From Prauserella alba (GTDB lineage: Bacteria; Actinomycetota; Actinomycetes; Mycobacteriales; Pseudonocardiaceae), in assembly GCF_024171735.1 (NCBI RefSeq), contig NZ_JAMTCH010000003.1, positions 1,662,841-1,726,840 on the forward strand: a stretch of 64,000 nt of DNA. The letters run 5' to 3'. Position numbers and translations under genes: made by a program. This document shows, piece after piece, positions 49,675 to 57,680 of this stretch. Under the pieces are notes generated by a model. It was given only the letters and a program-made list of their open reading frames with translations, did not search any database and was not told the DNA's origin. Every line of letters starts with the position of its first letter. Position 1 is the first letter of the stretch.

Positions 49675-50514
49675 TCAGCTCTCCACCGGTCCGGCGTTCG
49701 GGTCGAGCACGCCGGTGAACACCAGCACGTACAGCAACAGGCCCAGCGCCACCCGGTAGATCACGAACGGGAGGAACGAGTGCTTCCGGATGTAGGACAT
49801 CAGCCACGCGATCACCGCGAACCCGACACCGAACGCCACGACCGTCGCCAGGATCGTCGGCCCCCACGCCGGTCCCTGGCCCGCACCGATGTCGGTGAGC
49901 TTGTACAGACCGGACGCCAGCACAGCGGGCACCGCGAGCAGGAACGAGTACTCCGCGGCGGCCGAACGGTTGTAGCCCATCAACCGGCCACCGGTGATCG
50001 TGCCGCCCGACCGGGACACCCCGGGCACGAGCGCGAGCGCCTGGAAGAACCCGTACGTCAGACCGTGCTTGACCGTCAGGTGGTCCAGATCGCGGTCCTG
50101 CCTGCCCATCCGGTCGGCGATCAGCAGGAAGATGCCGAACACGATCAACGTCGTCGCGATGAGCCGCAGGTCGCGGAACGCGTGCTCGATCTGTTCCTGG
50201 AACAGCAGGCCCAGCACACCGATCGGCAGCGAACCGACGATGATCAGCCAGCCCATGCGGGCGTCGGGATCGCGCCGGTACGCGGGCTTGTAGATCGAGA
50301 AGAACCAGTTCTTCAGGATGCTGCCGATCTTCTTCCCGAAGTACAGCAGCACGGCCAACTCGGTGCCGATCTGCGTGACCGCGGTGAAGGCCGCACCCGG
50401 GTCGCCCCAACCTGCGAACGCCGCGGTGATGCGCAGGTGCGCACTGGACGAGATCGGCAGGAACTCCGTCAGCCCCTGGACGACGCCCAGGACGAGGGCT
50501 TCGAACCACCCCAT
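49675..50514 (-). CDS. uppP: Undecaprenyl-diphosphatase
   Basis: Integral membrane enzyme (BacA/UppP) that dephosphorylates undecaprenyl pyrophosphate to recycle the lipid carrier for peptidoglycan; also gives bacitracin resistance. 279 aa, about eight helices. Both catalytic motifs are intact: [14 protein letters not shown] near residues 14-27 and the PGVSRSG motif near residue 165. ATG at 50514 overlaps the stop of the LLM oxidoreductase gene, so it is coupled to it. Confidence 0.97.
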   Translation of the reverse strand: MGWFEALVLGVVQGLTEFLPISSSAHLRITAAFAGWGDPGAAFTAVTQIGTELAVLLYFGKKIGSILKNWFFSIYKPAYRRDPDARMGWLIIVGSLPIGVLGLLFQEQIEHAFRDLRLIATTLIVFGIFLLIADRMGRQDRDLDHLTVKHGLTYGFFQALALVPGVSRSGGTITGGRLMGYNRSAAAEYSFLLAVPAVLASGLYKLTDIGAGQGPAWGPTILATVVAFGVGFAVIAWLMSYIRKHSFLPFVIYRVALGLLLYVLVFTGVLDPNAGPVES

Positions 50515-51560
50515 CAGCCGGCCACCCCCGCCAGTTCCAGCGCCTCGACGGCCGTGCGCAGCGTGTCAGCACCCTGCTCCGGGGCCACGAACGGCGACAG
50601 GTTCACCGTCGTCGCACCCGCCTCCGCGAACGCGGTCAGCCGCTCGGCGATGCGTTCCTTCGGCCCCAGCAACGACGTCGCGTCGAGGAACTCGGCCGGC
50701 ACCGCGGCCATCGCACCCGCGTGATCCTTCGCGAGGAACTTCTCCTGCACCTCGGCGGCCTCGGCCTCGAACCCCATCCGCACGGCGAGCCGGTTGTAGA
50801 AATTCTTGTCCTTGCTGCCCATCCCGCCCAGGTACAGCGCGGCGTACGCCCGCACCGAGTCGGCACACGTCCGCCAGTCGTCACCCGGCACGAGCGGCAC
50901 GGTCGGCGCGATGTCGAACGACGACAGGTCGCGGCCCGCCTTCTCCGCACCCGCCCGGAGCTGCGCCACCTGGTCGCCGGCGTGTTCGGGCGAGAAGAAC
51001 ACCGGCAGCCAGCCGTCGGCGAGCTCACCCGTCAGCTCGACGTTTTTCGGGCCGATGGCGGCGAGATACATCGGGACGTGCTCACGCACCGGGTGCACGG
51101 TCAGCCGCAGCGCCTTGCCGGGGCCGTCCGGGAGCGGCAGCCGGAAGTGCTCGCCCTCGTAGGAAACCTTCTCGCGGCGCAGCGCCGCACGGACGATGTC
51201 CATGTACTCCCGCGTGCGCCCCAGCGGTGAGCCGAACCGCACACCGTGCCAACCCTCCGACACCTGCGGGCCCGACACGCCGAGACCGAGCCGGAACCGG
51301 CCACCGGACAGCGAGTCGAGGGTCGCCGCCGTCATCGCGGTCGTCGCGGGCGTCCGCGCCGGAATCTGCAGCACAGCGCTGCCGACATCGACGTTCGACG
51401 TATGCGCGGCGACCCATGCCAGCACCGTCGGCGCGTCCGAGCCATACGCCTCGGCCGCCCATACGACGGAGAAGCCGAGCTCGTCGGCGTGTTTGGCCAG
51501 TGTCAGATTGCTCGCATCGTTCCCGGCGCCCCAGTAGCCGAGATTCAAACCCAGTCGCAC
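50514..51560 (-). CDS. LLM-class F420-dependent oxidoreductase
   Basis: 348 aa TIM-barrel protein of the luciferase-like family in the TIGR03559 group. Begins [15 protein letters not shown], with [37 protein letters not shown] and [21 protein letters not shown], the F420-binding pattern. GTG 51560 is chosen over GTG 51572: homologues start at this RLG, and TAGTGT lies 8 nt upstream of 51560, the leaderless geometry of this genome; at 51572 the start would lie inside that box. First gene of the uppP-phosphatase-peptidase operon. Confidence 0.88.
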   Translation of the reverse strand: MRLGLNLGYWGAGNDASNLTLAKHADELGFSVVWAAEAYGSDAPTVLAWVAAHTSNVDVGSAVLQIPARTPATTAMTAATLDSLSGGRFRLGLGVSGPQVSEGWHGVRFGSPLGRTREYMDIVRAALRREKVSYEGEHFRLPLPDGPGKALRLTVHPVREHVPMYLAAIGPKNVELTGELADGWLPVFFSPEHAGDQVAQLRAGAEKAGRDLSSFDIAPTVPLVPGDDWRTCADSVRAYAALYLGGMGSKDKNFYNRLAVRMGFEAEAAEVQEKFLAKDHAGAMAAVPAEFLDATSLLGPKERIAERLTAFAEAGATTVNLSPFVAPEQGADTLRTAVEALELAGVAG

Positions 51561-51568
51561 GGGCAGCG

Positions 51569-51602
51569 ACACTATCGGTGGCCGGACATGCCGCCGATAG
51601 TG
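51569..51602. promoter_or_regulatory. Palindrome covering the -10 box of the LLM operon
   Basis: CACTATCGGTGG (51570-51581) and its near-perfect complement (51591-51602, one mismatch) are 9 nt apart between divergent genes. On the reverse strand the left arm includes TAGTGT (51574-51569), the -10 box for GTG 51560, so a protein bound here would block that promoter; the right arm is about 30 bp upstream of the aldo/keto reductase -10 box. Confidence 0.6.
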
Positions 51603-51632
51603 CCTTGGTCAATCTCGCGAACGGGTGATGAC

Positions 51633-51638
51633 TACGCT
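51633..51638 (+). promoter_or_regulatory. -10 box of a likely leaderless transcript (aldo/keto reductase)
   Basis: TACGCT ends 8 nt before the ATG at 51647. Confidence 0.5.
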
Positions 51639-51646
51639 GGGCAGTC

Positions 51647-52648
51647 ATGGAATGTCGCCCGCTCGGCGCTTCGGGCGCGCAGGTGTCCCGCATGGGCCTC
51701 GGCACGTTGTCGTGGGGCACCGGCACCGACGCCGAAGAAGCCGCCAACCAGCTCATGGCCTTCGTCGACGCGGGAGGCACGCTCGTCGACACCGCGGACG
51801 TCTACGGCGACGGCGAGAGCGAACGGATCCTCGGCTCCCTGCTGGCCGATCTCGTGCCCCGCGAGGACATCGTGCTCGCCACCAAGGCCGCCGCCCGCCG
51901 CGAGGCCGGGCCCTTCGGCGGCGGCGCCTCCCGCGGCTCGCTGCTGGCCGCGCTCGACGGCTCACTGCGGCGCCTCGGCGTCGACCACATCGACCTGTGG
52001 CAGGTGCACGCGTGGGACCCGGCCGTGCCGCTCCACGAGACGCTCTCGGCCCTCGACCACGCCGTCACCAGTGGAAAGGTCCGCTACGTCGGCGTGTCCA
52101 ACTACGCGGGCTGGCAACTGGCGACAGCGGCGTGCGGCCTGCGCACCACGCGCATCGTGTCCACCCAGAGCGAGTACTCCCTGCTCGACCGCGGCCCCGA
52201 GCGGGAGATCGTGCCCGCCGCGGGTCACCACGGCATCGGCCTGCTGCCGTGGGCGCCGCTCGGGCGTGGCGTGCTGACCGGCAAGTACCGGGCGGGCACA
52301 CCGGCCGACTCCCGCGGCGCCGACCCCGCCTACGGCGGCTACGTCGACCACCACCGCACCGACCGGGCGAGCCGCATCGTCGAAGCCGTCGCCACGGCGG
52401 CCGAGGGGCTCGGAACGTCGCCGCTGGCCGTCGCCCTGGCCTGGGTTCGCGACCGGCCCGGCGTCGTCGCTCCCGTCGTCGGCGCCCGCGACACCACGCA
52501 GCTCGCCGGATCACTCGCCGCCGAGGAACTCACCCTGCCGGACGCCATCCGCGGTGCGCTCGACGACGTCAGCCGGCCCGCCTGCGGCGGCGGAGCGGCA
52601 CGTTCCGGTGCGGCCGACTCAGCCGACTCGAACGAGGAGTCCTCGTGA
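51647..52648 (+). CDS. Aldo/keto reductase
   Basis: 333 aa NADPH-dependent TIM-barrel oxidoreductase. The catalytic tetrad is present: Asp48 and Tyr53 (LVDTADVYG), Lys80 (LATKAA) and His121 (LWQVHAWD). SNYAGWQL and the C-terminal cofactor loop WVRDRPGVVAPVVGARDTTQL are typical of the YghZ/Tas-like group acting on small aldehydes. The Ser/Ala-rich end is disordered. Its stop overlaps the GTG of the lipoprotein gene. Leaderless start. Confidence 0.93.
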   Translation: MECRPLGASGAQVSRMGLGTLSWGTGTDAEEAANQLMAFVDAGGTLVDTADVYGDGESERILGSLLADLVPREDIVLATKAAARREAGPFGGGASRGSLLAALDGSLRRLGVDHIDLWQVHAWDPAVPLHETLSALDHAVTSGKVRYVGVSNYAGWQLATAACGLRTTRIVSTQSEYSLLDRGPEREIVPAAGHHGIGLLPWAPLGRGVLTGKYRAGTPADSRGADPAYGGYVDHHRTDRASRIVEAVATAAEGLGTSPLAVALAWVRDRPGVVAPVVGARDTTQLAGSLAAEELTLPDAIRGALDDVSRPACGGGAARSGAADSADSNEESS

Positions 52649-53721
52649 CCGCGCCACCGACTTCCCGCCGTTCGCCGGAGACCGGCACACGCTCCGTGAC
52701 CCGCCGGCCCGCACCGGGCCGAGGGTGGCGGTGGGCGGCCCTGGCGATCAGCTCCGCGCTGGTGCTCACCGGATGCTCCGATGCGGGCGCTGGCGGCGAC
52801 CAGCTGCAGGTGGTCGAGAACCCGGAACGGGCCAGTGCCGCACCCTCGCCCGCGACGGCAGCGGAACCCGCGGGCCGGGTCGTGCCGGTCGACGGCGACG
52901 TCACCGACGTCACCACCGCGGACGGCGTCCTCGCGGCCGCCGTGTCCGGTGAGGACGCCGTGCGGCTCTACGACCTCGCCGAACCCGGAGCAGAGCCGCG
53001 CACCGTCTCACTGCCGGGCGAGGTCACGAAGCTGACGACGATCGACGGCTCGGTCGTCGCCGCCATGCCGGACGCCGGAGCCTTCGCGCGCATCGACGGC
53101 GCGGCGGGCGAGGCCGACGTCGTCGAACTCGACGGTGCCCCTGCGGGCGTCGCCGCCGACGGCGACCGCACCCTCGTGGCGCTGCGGGACGCCAAGGCCG
53201 TACAGGTCCTCGACGCCGACGACCGGCCGGTGAACACACTCCGGGGTGAGCTCTACAGTGCCGACGACGTGCTCGTCGGCGGCAGCGGCGCGGTCGTGCT
53301 CGACCGGCTGCGGACCGCCGTGTTCTCGGTCGACCTCGCCGACGGCACGATCGACGAGGGACTCCGGGCAGGCCAGGGTGCGGTCGACGCCACGACCGAC
53401 GAGTACGGCCGCGTGCTGGTCACCGACGCCCGCAACGGCGCGCTGCTCGCCTTCGACACGGACCCGCTGCTGTTGCGACAGCGGCACCCGGTTCCCGGCG
53501 GGGCCCACGGCATCGCCTACGACGCGAAGCGCCACGTCGCGTGGGTCACTCTCACCGAACGCAATCAGGTCGTCGGCTACGACGTACGCGGCGGACAACC
53601 GGAGGAAAAGTTCCGGCTTCCCACCGTTCGCCAGCCCGATTCCGTTACCGTCGATGAGCGGACGTCCCGGGTTGTCATCGGTTCGGCGGCCGAGGAAGGT
53701 ATCCAGGTGATCACGCCATGA
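52645..53721 (+). CDS. Lipoprotein with beta-propeller-like repeats
   Basis: 358 aa from GTG 52645. After an Arg-rich n-region the helix WAALAISSALVLTGC gives a lipobox LTGC. The mature part repeats a pattern of about 40 residues (GVAADGDRTLVALRDAKAVQVLDAD, GVDATTDEYGRVLVTDARNGALLAFD, GIAYDAKRHVAWVTLTERNQVVGYD, SVTVDERTSRVVIGSAAEEGI), as in NHL/YVTN propellers. Likely an extracytoplasmic binding or scaffold protein; ligand unknown. Translationally coupled on both sides (GTGA, ATGA). Confidence 0.83.
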   Translation: MTAPPTSRRSPETGTRSVTRRPAPGRGWRWAALAISSALVLTGCSDAGAGGDQLQVVENPERASAAPSPATAAEPAGRVVPVDGDVTDVTTADGVLAAAVSGEDAVRLYDLAEPGAEPRTVSLPGEVTKLTTIDGSVVAAMPDAGAFARIDGAAGEADVVELDGAPAGVAADGDRTLVALRDAKAVQVLDADDRPVNTLRGELYSADDVLVGGSGAVVLDRLRTAVFSVDLADGTIDEGLRAGQGAVDATTDEYGRVLVTDARNGALLAFDTDPLLLRQRHPVPGGAHGIAYDAKRHVAWVTLTERNQVVGYDVRGGQPEEKFRLPTVRQPDSVTVDERTSRVVIGSAAEEGIQVITP

Positions 53722-53945
53722 CGCGCACGGAAGCGGTGGTCGACGACGACTGGGAGTACCAGCGGGTCCAGCTCCCGCCAGGGGTCTCCCGCGTGACCGC
53801 GTCCGTGCAGCTGGCCATCCAGGCAGAGTTCACCGGCTGGGAGCTGGCCAACGTGCGGCTCTACTCCGACGGCACGCGCCAGGTGTGGCTACGCCGTCGC
53901 CGCCGCAGCAGGGACCTGCTGACCGCACAGGGCTTCGTGGCCTGA
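53718..53945 (+). CDS. DUF5703 family protein
   Basis: 75 aa small conserved actinobacterial protein. Signature WEYQRVQLPPGVSRVTASVQLAIQA, EFTGWELANVRLYSDGTRQVWLRRR, a single DUF5703 domain. Basic C-terminus. ATG overlaps the lipoprotein stop, and the association of DUF5703 with a propeller lipoprotein upstream recurs in relatives as far as I recall. Function unknown. Confidence 0.85.
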   Translation: MTRTEAVVDDDWEYQRVQLPPGVSRVTASVQLAIQAEFTGWELANVRLYSDGTRQVWLRRRRRSRDLLTAQGFVA

Positions 53946-53978
53946 GCCCGTTCGCAGCCGGGGAAGGCCGTCCCGCGG

Positions 53979-54731
53979 TCACTTCCGGAACCGCTCCACG
54001 ACCTCGCGGATCTTCGGGCCCGTCGCGCTGGACGCCTGCGCCCACGCCTCGAACTCCAGCGTCGCGTCGAAGTCACCACCCGCGGCGAGCTCCACCGCTG
54101 CTTTGATGTCCCGCGCCAGCGCCGGATCGTGCCCGGCCCAGCGCTCGGCCATCTCCTGCGCCCTGGCCAACGGGTCGTCGGCCAGCTCCAGCGCCAATCC
54201 CTGCTGAACGGCCGCCTCACCGTCCAGCGTGCCACCGTCGAGCAGCAGAGCCATCGCCCGCTGCCGCCCGAGCGCGTCGACGAGGAACCACGTGCACCCG
54301 CCGCCCGGATGCAGTCCGATCCGGGAGAACGTCGCCGCGAACGACGCGTGCGGTCCGGCGATGCGGACGTCACAAGCCATCGCCAGGTTCAGTCCGGCGC
54401 CGACCGCCGCGCCCTGAACCGCCGCGATCGTCGGGATGTCCAACTTGCGCAGGCGCAGGAAGCTGTCGTACACCGAGTGCAGGTGCCTGCGCAGTTCGCC
54501 GACCGCCCGTTCGGAGGCGTCGCCGAACAGCGCGGGCAGGTCCGCGCCCGCGCAGAACGCCTTCCCCTCCCCCGCGACGACGAGGGTGCGCGCGTCCTCG
54601 GCGGAGGCGACCGTGTCGATCGCCTCGCCGAGCTCGCGGCACGTCACGTCGTCCAGGCAGTTGCGCCGGTCGGGATCGGTCAGGGTGAGGGTCCACCGGC
54701 CGTCGGTACCGGTCAGCGCCACTCGGCTCAT
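53979..54731 (-). CDS. Enoyl-CoA hydratase/isomerase family protein
   Basis: 250 aa crotonase-fold enzyme. The oxyanion loops are GKAFCAGADL (about residues 60-69) and AVQGAAVGAGLNLAMACDVRIA. At the usual catalytic positions the sequence reads GLHPGGGCTWFLVDALG, where the first Glu of true hydratases (E144-equivalent) is not evident, so isomerase or another crotonase activity is possible. ATG 54731 has GGAG 6 nt upstream; ATG 54743 adds four residues. Confidence 0.88.
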   Translation of the reverse strand: MSRVALTGTDGRWTLTLTDPDRRNCLDDVTCRELGEAIDTVASAEDARTLVVAGEGKAFCAGADLPALFGDASERAVGELRRHLHSVYDSFLRLRKLDIPTIAAVQGAAVGAGLNLAMACDVRIAGPHASFAATFSRIGLHPGGGCTWFLVDALGRQRAMALLLDGGTLDGEAAVQQGLALELADDPLARAQEMAERWAGHDPALARDIKAAVELAAGGDFDATLEFEAWAQASSATGPKIREVVERFRK

Positions 54732-54791
54732 CACATGCTCCATCCCGCCCGCCGGGCGTCCGCCACGGGCCGTCGGTGTGGTCGAAGCGGG

Positions 54792-55976
54792 TCAGCGCCC
54801 CAGCTTGGCGCGCGCCCGCCAGTACGCCCGTCGCGCGGCCATCACCTGGGGATACTGATCCGACATGCGCATCACGAACTGCCGCAGCCTCAGCGCCTTC
54901 GCCTGCTGCGGCGGCTTGCGCTTCATCATCCGGCGGGAACCCGCCGGATGGCGGAGCAGGTCGGTGACCGACTCCATCGCGATCTCCCCGATCTCCGCCT
55001 CACTCGGGGTGAGCTCGTCGGCCGTCGCGGGTTCGTCGCCGCGCGCCGCGGCGGGCCGCAGATCCTCGAGGTCACCGACGACGTGGAAACCGGCACCGCG
55101 GACCCGTTCGATGTAGCGCTCCGCCGTCTCCCGCACCCAGTCCTGGTCCTGTTTGGGCAGCGGGATGCTGCCGCGGCCGCTGCGCGCGCTGAGCGTGTGG
55201 GCGGCGAAGTCGTCCTTGACCCGGCGCGCGTACTGCAGCCACGGGAACCGCTCCGGCAGCGACGCGTTGATCCGCCGGAGGAACTCCGTCTCCGGGTAGC
55301 CCAGGGAGAAGTTGCCGTAGTGCGGAATGTCCGTCTCGTACGCGGCCGGGTCCAGCCCGAGCAGGCCGGCGAACCGCTCCCACAGCACGTCCCGACCGCC
55401 ACCACGGGGCGGCACGGTCACCACGTGCACGCGGTCGGCGGGAAGCCCCGCGCCCCACGTCTCGAGCACGCGCGGCAGGTCCTGGTAATCCCAGAACAGC
55501 CTCGCCGTGTCGCCGAGTTCGCCGCTGCGGAGCGAGGCCAGCAGGTCGGGGTACGACGTGCTCTGCCGGGTCTTGACGTTCTCCTGCCAGACCGACGGGA
55601 TCTGCCGCGCGAGGTCGCGCACCGTGCACACGATGTGCACCTCGGCGAACGACAGCGACGAGACGACCTGCTCGGCCTCCTCGGGGCTCGCCGGCGCGAG
55701 CAGTTCCGAGGAGATCAACGTCGCCCCTTCGAACGCCCTCGCCTGCTCGACCAGCCAGTTCCACGACCCGGGCGTGCGCTTCTCCTTCCAGCCGCCGTAG
55801 CGACCGGGGTGCACATCGGCGACGGCCCGGTGGTGCGCACCGAGGTCGTAGCCGGGGAACGACACGCCGTCCGAGGTCAGGGCTTCCTGGTTGTGCCACA
55901 GCAGCTCCTGCAGCGATGTCGTTCCGGTCTTGGGTAACCCGATGTGCAGGTACACACGCTGTGTTGCGGAGCTCAT
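54792..55976 (-). CDS. PAPS-dependent sulfotransferase family protein
   Basis: 394 aa. The 5'-phosphosulfate loop is YLHIGLPKTGTTSLQELL near residue 10, and the 3'-phosphate region is VCTVRDLARQIPSVWQENVKT. Between them are the usual helices; the C-terminal about 120 residues are helical and basic (RRMMKRKPPQQAKALRLRQF). It should transfer sulfate from PAPS to a carbohydrate, lipid or small molecule. Divergent from the APS kinase gene 130 bp away, which makes PAPS, so the two probably serve one sulfation route. No acceptor-synthesis genes are adjacent. Confidence 0.88.
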   Translation of the reverse strand: MSSATQRVYLHIGLPKTGTTSLQELLWHNQEALTSDGVSFPGYDLGAHHRAVADVHPGRYGGWKEKRTPGSWNWLVEQARAFEGATLISSELLAPASPEEAEQVVSSLSFAEVHIVCTVRDLARQIPSVWQENVKTRQSTSYPDLLASLRSGELGDTARLFWDYQDLPRVLETWGAGLPADRVHVVTVPPRGGGRDVLWERFAGLLGLDPAAYETDIPHYGNFSLGYPETEFLRRINASLPERFPWLQYARRVKDDFAAHTLSARSGRGSIPLPKQDQDWVRETAERYIERVRGAGFHVVGDLEDLRPAAARGDEPATADELTPSEAEIGEIAMESVTDLLRHPAGSRRMMKRKPPQQAKALRLRQFVMRMSDQYPQVMAARRAYWRARAKLGR

Positions 55977-55985
55977 GGCCCCGGG

Positions 55986-55991
55986 AGCGTA
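55986..55991 (-). promoter_or_regulatory. -10 box of a likely leaderless transcript (sulfotransferase)
   Basis: Reverse-strand TACGCT ends 9 nt before the ATG at 55976; no Shine-Dalgarno between. Confidence 0.4.
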
Positions 55992-56106
55992 CTCGCTCAC
56001 ACCGGATGGTTTGCTGTGGCCTTCACGGTGAGTTTTCTTTCGCCCGCGGACGATGTCGTCCCGTGCACCACCACAGGTCGGTAACGGTTTCCTGGAGGAG
56101 CTTCTT

Positions 56107-56718
56107 ATGACTGCGGACCGGTCCCTTCGCCTCACCCGCGGCGCGACCGTCTGGTTGACCGGATTGTCCGGTGCGGGCAAGTCGACGCTGGCCGGGGCCG
56201 TCGCCACACTGGTCGCGGGCGAGAGCACCGACGTGGAGGTCGAGGTGCTGGACGGTGACGAGATCCGCCGCACCATCTCCAGCGACCTGGGTTTCAGCCG
56301 TGAGGACCGGGACAAGCAAGGCCAGCGCGTGGGGTTCATCGCGGAACTGCTGACGCGTCACCGCGTGCTCACGCTCGTTCCGGTCATCGCTCCCTACGCC
56401 GAGACGCGGGAGGCGGTCCGCGCTCACCACGCCGAGCGGGGCTCCGCGTTCTTCGAGGTCTACGTGAGCACTCCGCTGCAGGAGTGCGCCCGCCGGGACC
56501 CCAAGGGGCTCTACGCGCGTGCTGCCGCCGGGGAGGTCAAGGGGCTGACGGGCGTCGACGACGTCTACGAGCACCCGGAGGCGCCGGACCTGCAGCTCGA
56601 CACAAGCACGGGCTCGCCGGAAGGCGCGGCCGACCGGGTTCTGGAACTGCTCCGCGAGGCCGGCGTCGTCGAGTACGTGGACGACACCGCGAGCTCGGAG
56701 AACCCGGTCGCGTCCTGA
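56107..56718 (+). CDS. cysC: Adenylylsulfate (APS) kinase
   Basis: 203 aa, phosphorylates APS to PAPS with ATP. P-loop GLSGAGKST at residues 19-27, VLDGDEIRRTISSDLGFSREDR with the APS-binding Asp/Arg residues, and FFEVYVSTPLQECARRDPKGLY with the substrate lid. It is stand-alone, not fused to CysN or Sat, and no ATP sulfurylase is in the window. GGAGGAG 6-12 nt upstream of the ATG. Paired with the divergent sulfotransferase, so its likely job is PAPS for sulfation rather than sulfate assimilation. Confidence 0.95.
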   Translation: MTADRSLRLTRGATVWLTGLSGAGKSTLAGAVATLVAGESTDVEVEVLDGDEIRRTISSDLGFSREDRDKQGQRVGFIAELLTRHRVLTLVPVIAPYAETREAVRAHHAERGSAFFEVYVSTPLQECARRDPKGLYARAAAGEVKGLTGVDDVYEHPEAPDLQLDTSTGSPEGAADRVLELLREAGVVEYVDDTASSENPVAS

Positions 56719-56781
56719 GCTGTTCCTGGTGGTGACAATGCGGTGGCGAGTGGCGGCGATATCCGTCGCCAAAAGCCCCGC

Positions 56782-56836
56782 TGTATAGGGCGTTATACAT
56801 TCGACGATCGTGGCAGGCTGCTCCGTGATCGTCGAA
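56782..56836 (+). promoter_or_regulatory. Two inverted repeats upstream of the crotonase gene
   Basis: TGTATA-GGGCGT-TATACA (56782-56799) is a perfect 6+6 repeat of TetR-operator type. Immediately after, TTCGACGATC (56800-56809) and its exact complement (56827-56836) form a 10-bp stem with a 17-nt loop that would be in the leader of the mRNA. No regulator gene is adjacent. Confidence 0.5.
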
Positions 56837-56873
56837 ACGGCTGCCCAGCGAACCGAGGAGGACCCGGACTTCC

Positions 56874-57662
56874 ATGTCGCCCCGTGTCACCGTCGAACGT
56901 GACGGCCATGTACTGCTCATCGGCGTGAACCGGCCCGAGAAACGCAATGCGTGGGACCTCCGCACGATCGACGAGGTCGGACTCGCCTACGACCGGCTGG
57001 CCGAGGACTCCGAGGCACGCGTGGGTGTGCTGTACGGGCACGGTGACCATTTCAGTGCCGGTCTCGACCTGGCGGACGTCTGGCCCTCGGTGCAGGACGA
57101 CGGGCCTGCCGCACTGTCGGGAGGAGGTGCGTACGACCCCTTCGCCCTGTGGAAGCCGCCGGTGCCGAAGCCGGTCGTACTCGCCGTCCAGGGTGTCTCG
57201 TTCACCCTGTCCATCGAGCTGGCACTGGCGTCCGACGTCGTCGTCGGAGCCGACGACGTGCGGTTCCGACAGCTGGAGATCGGCAGGGGCATCATCCCGT
57301 TCGGCGGGGCGACGGTCCGCGCGACGACCCAGCTCGGCTGGGGCAACGCGATGCGGTTCCTGCTCACCGGCGAGGAGTTCGGCGCCACGGAGGCCCACCG
57401 GATCGGCCTCGTCCAGGAGGTCGTCCCTGCAGGCACCCAGCTCGAACGGGCCACCGCGATCGCGCGCGTCATCGCCGAACAGGCGCCGCTGGGCGTGCAG
57501 GGCACGCTCGCCAACGCCCGTGTCGCGCAGCGGCTGGAGAACGAGCGGGCGGCAGCCGACCACCTGAAGGAACTCCTGCCCGGCATTCTCACCAGTGAGG
57601 ACGCCGCAGAAGGCCTCCAGAGCTTCGTCGAACGCCGCCAGGCCCGCTTCACCGGCCGCTGA
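56874..57662 (+). CDS. Crotonase/enoyl-CoA hydratase family protein
   Basis: 262 aa. Crotonase blocks VNRPEKRNAWD, GHGDHFSAGLDLADV (first oxyanion loop) and AVQGVSFTLSIELALASDVVVGADDVRFRQLEIGRGIIPFGG. The second loop has VQGVSFT where most have QGxxxGGG, and Arg/Glu differ from the hydratase pair, so activity may not be hydration. GAGGAGG lies 12 nt before the ATG. Two inverted repeats upstream suggest specific regulation. A YbdK-type gene follows after 18 bases. Confidence 0.87.
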   Translation: MSPRVTVERDGHVLLIGVNRPEKRNAWDLRTIDEVGLAYDRLAEDSEARVGVLYGHGDHFSAGLDLADVWPSVQDDGPAALSGGGAYDPFALWKPPVPKPVVLAVQGVSFTLSIELALASDVVVGADDVRFRQLEIGRGIIPFGGATVRATTQLGWGNAMRFLLTGEEFGATEAHRIGLVQEVVPAGTQLERATAIARVIAEQAPLGVQGTLANARVAQRLENERAAADHLKELLPGILTSEDAAEGLQSFVERRQARFTGR

Positions 57663-57680
57663 TACGGAAGGCTCCACCGA

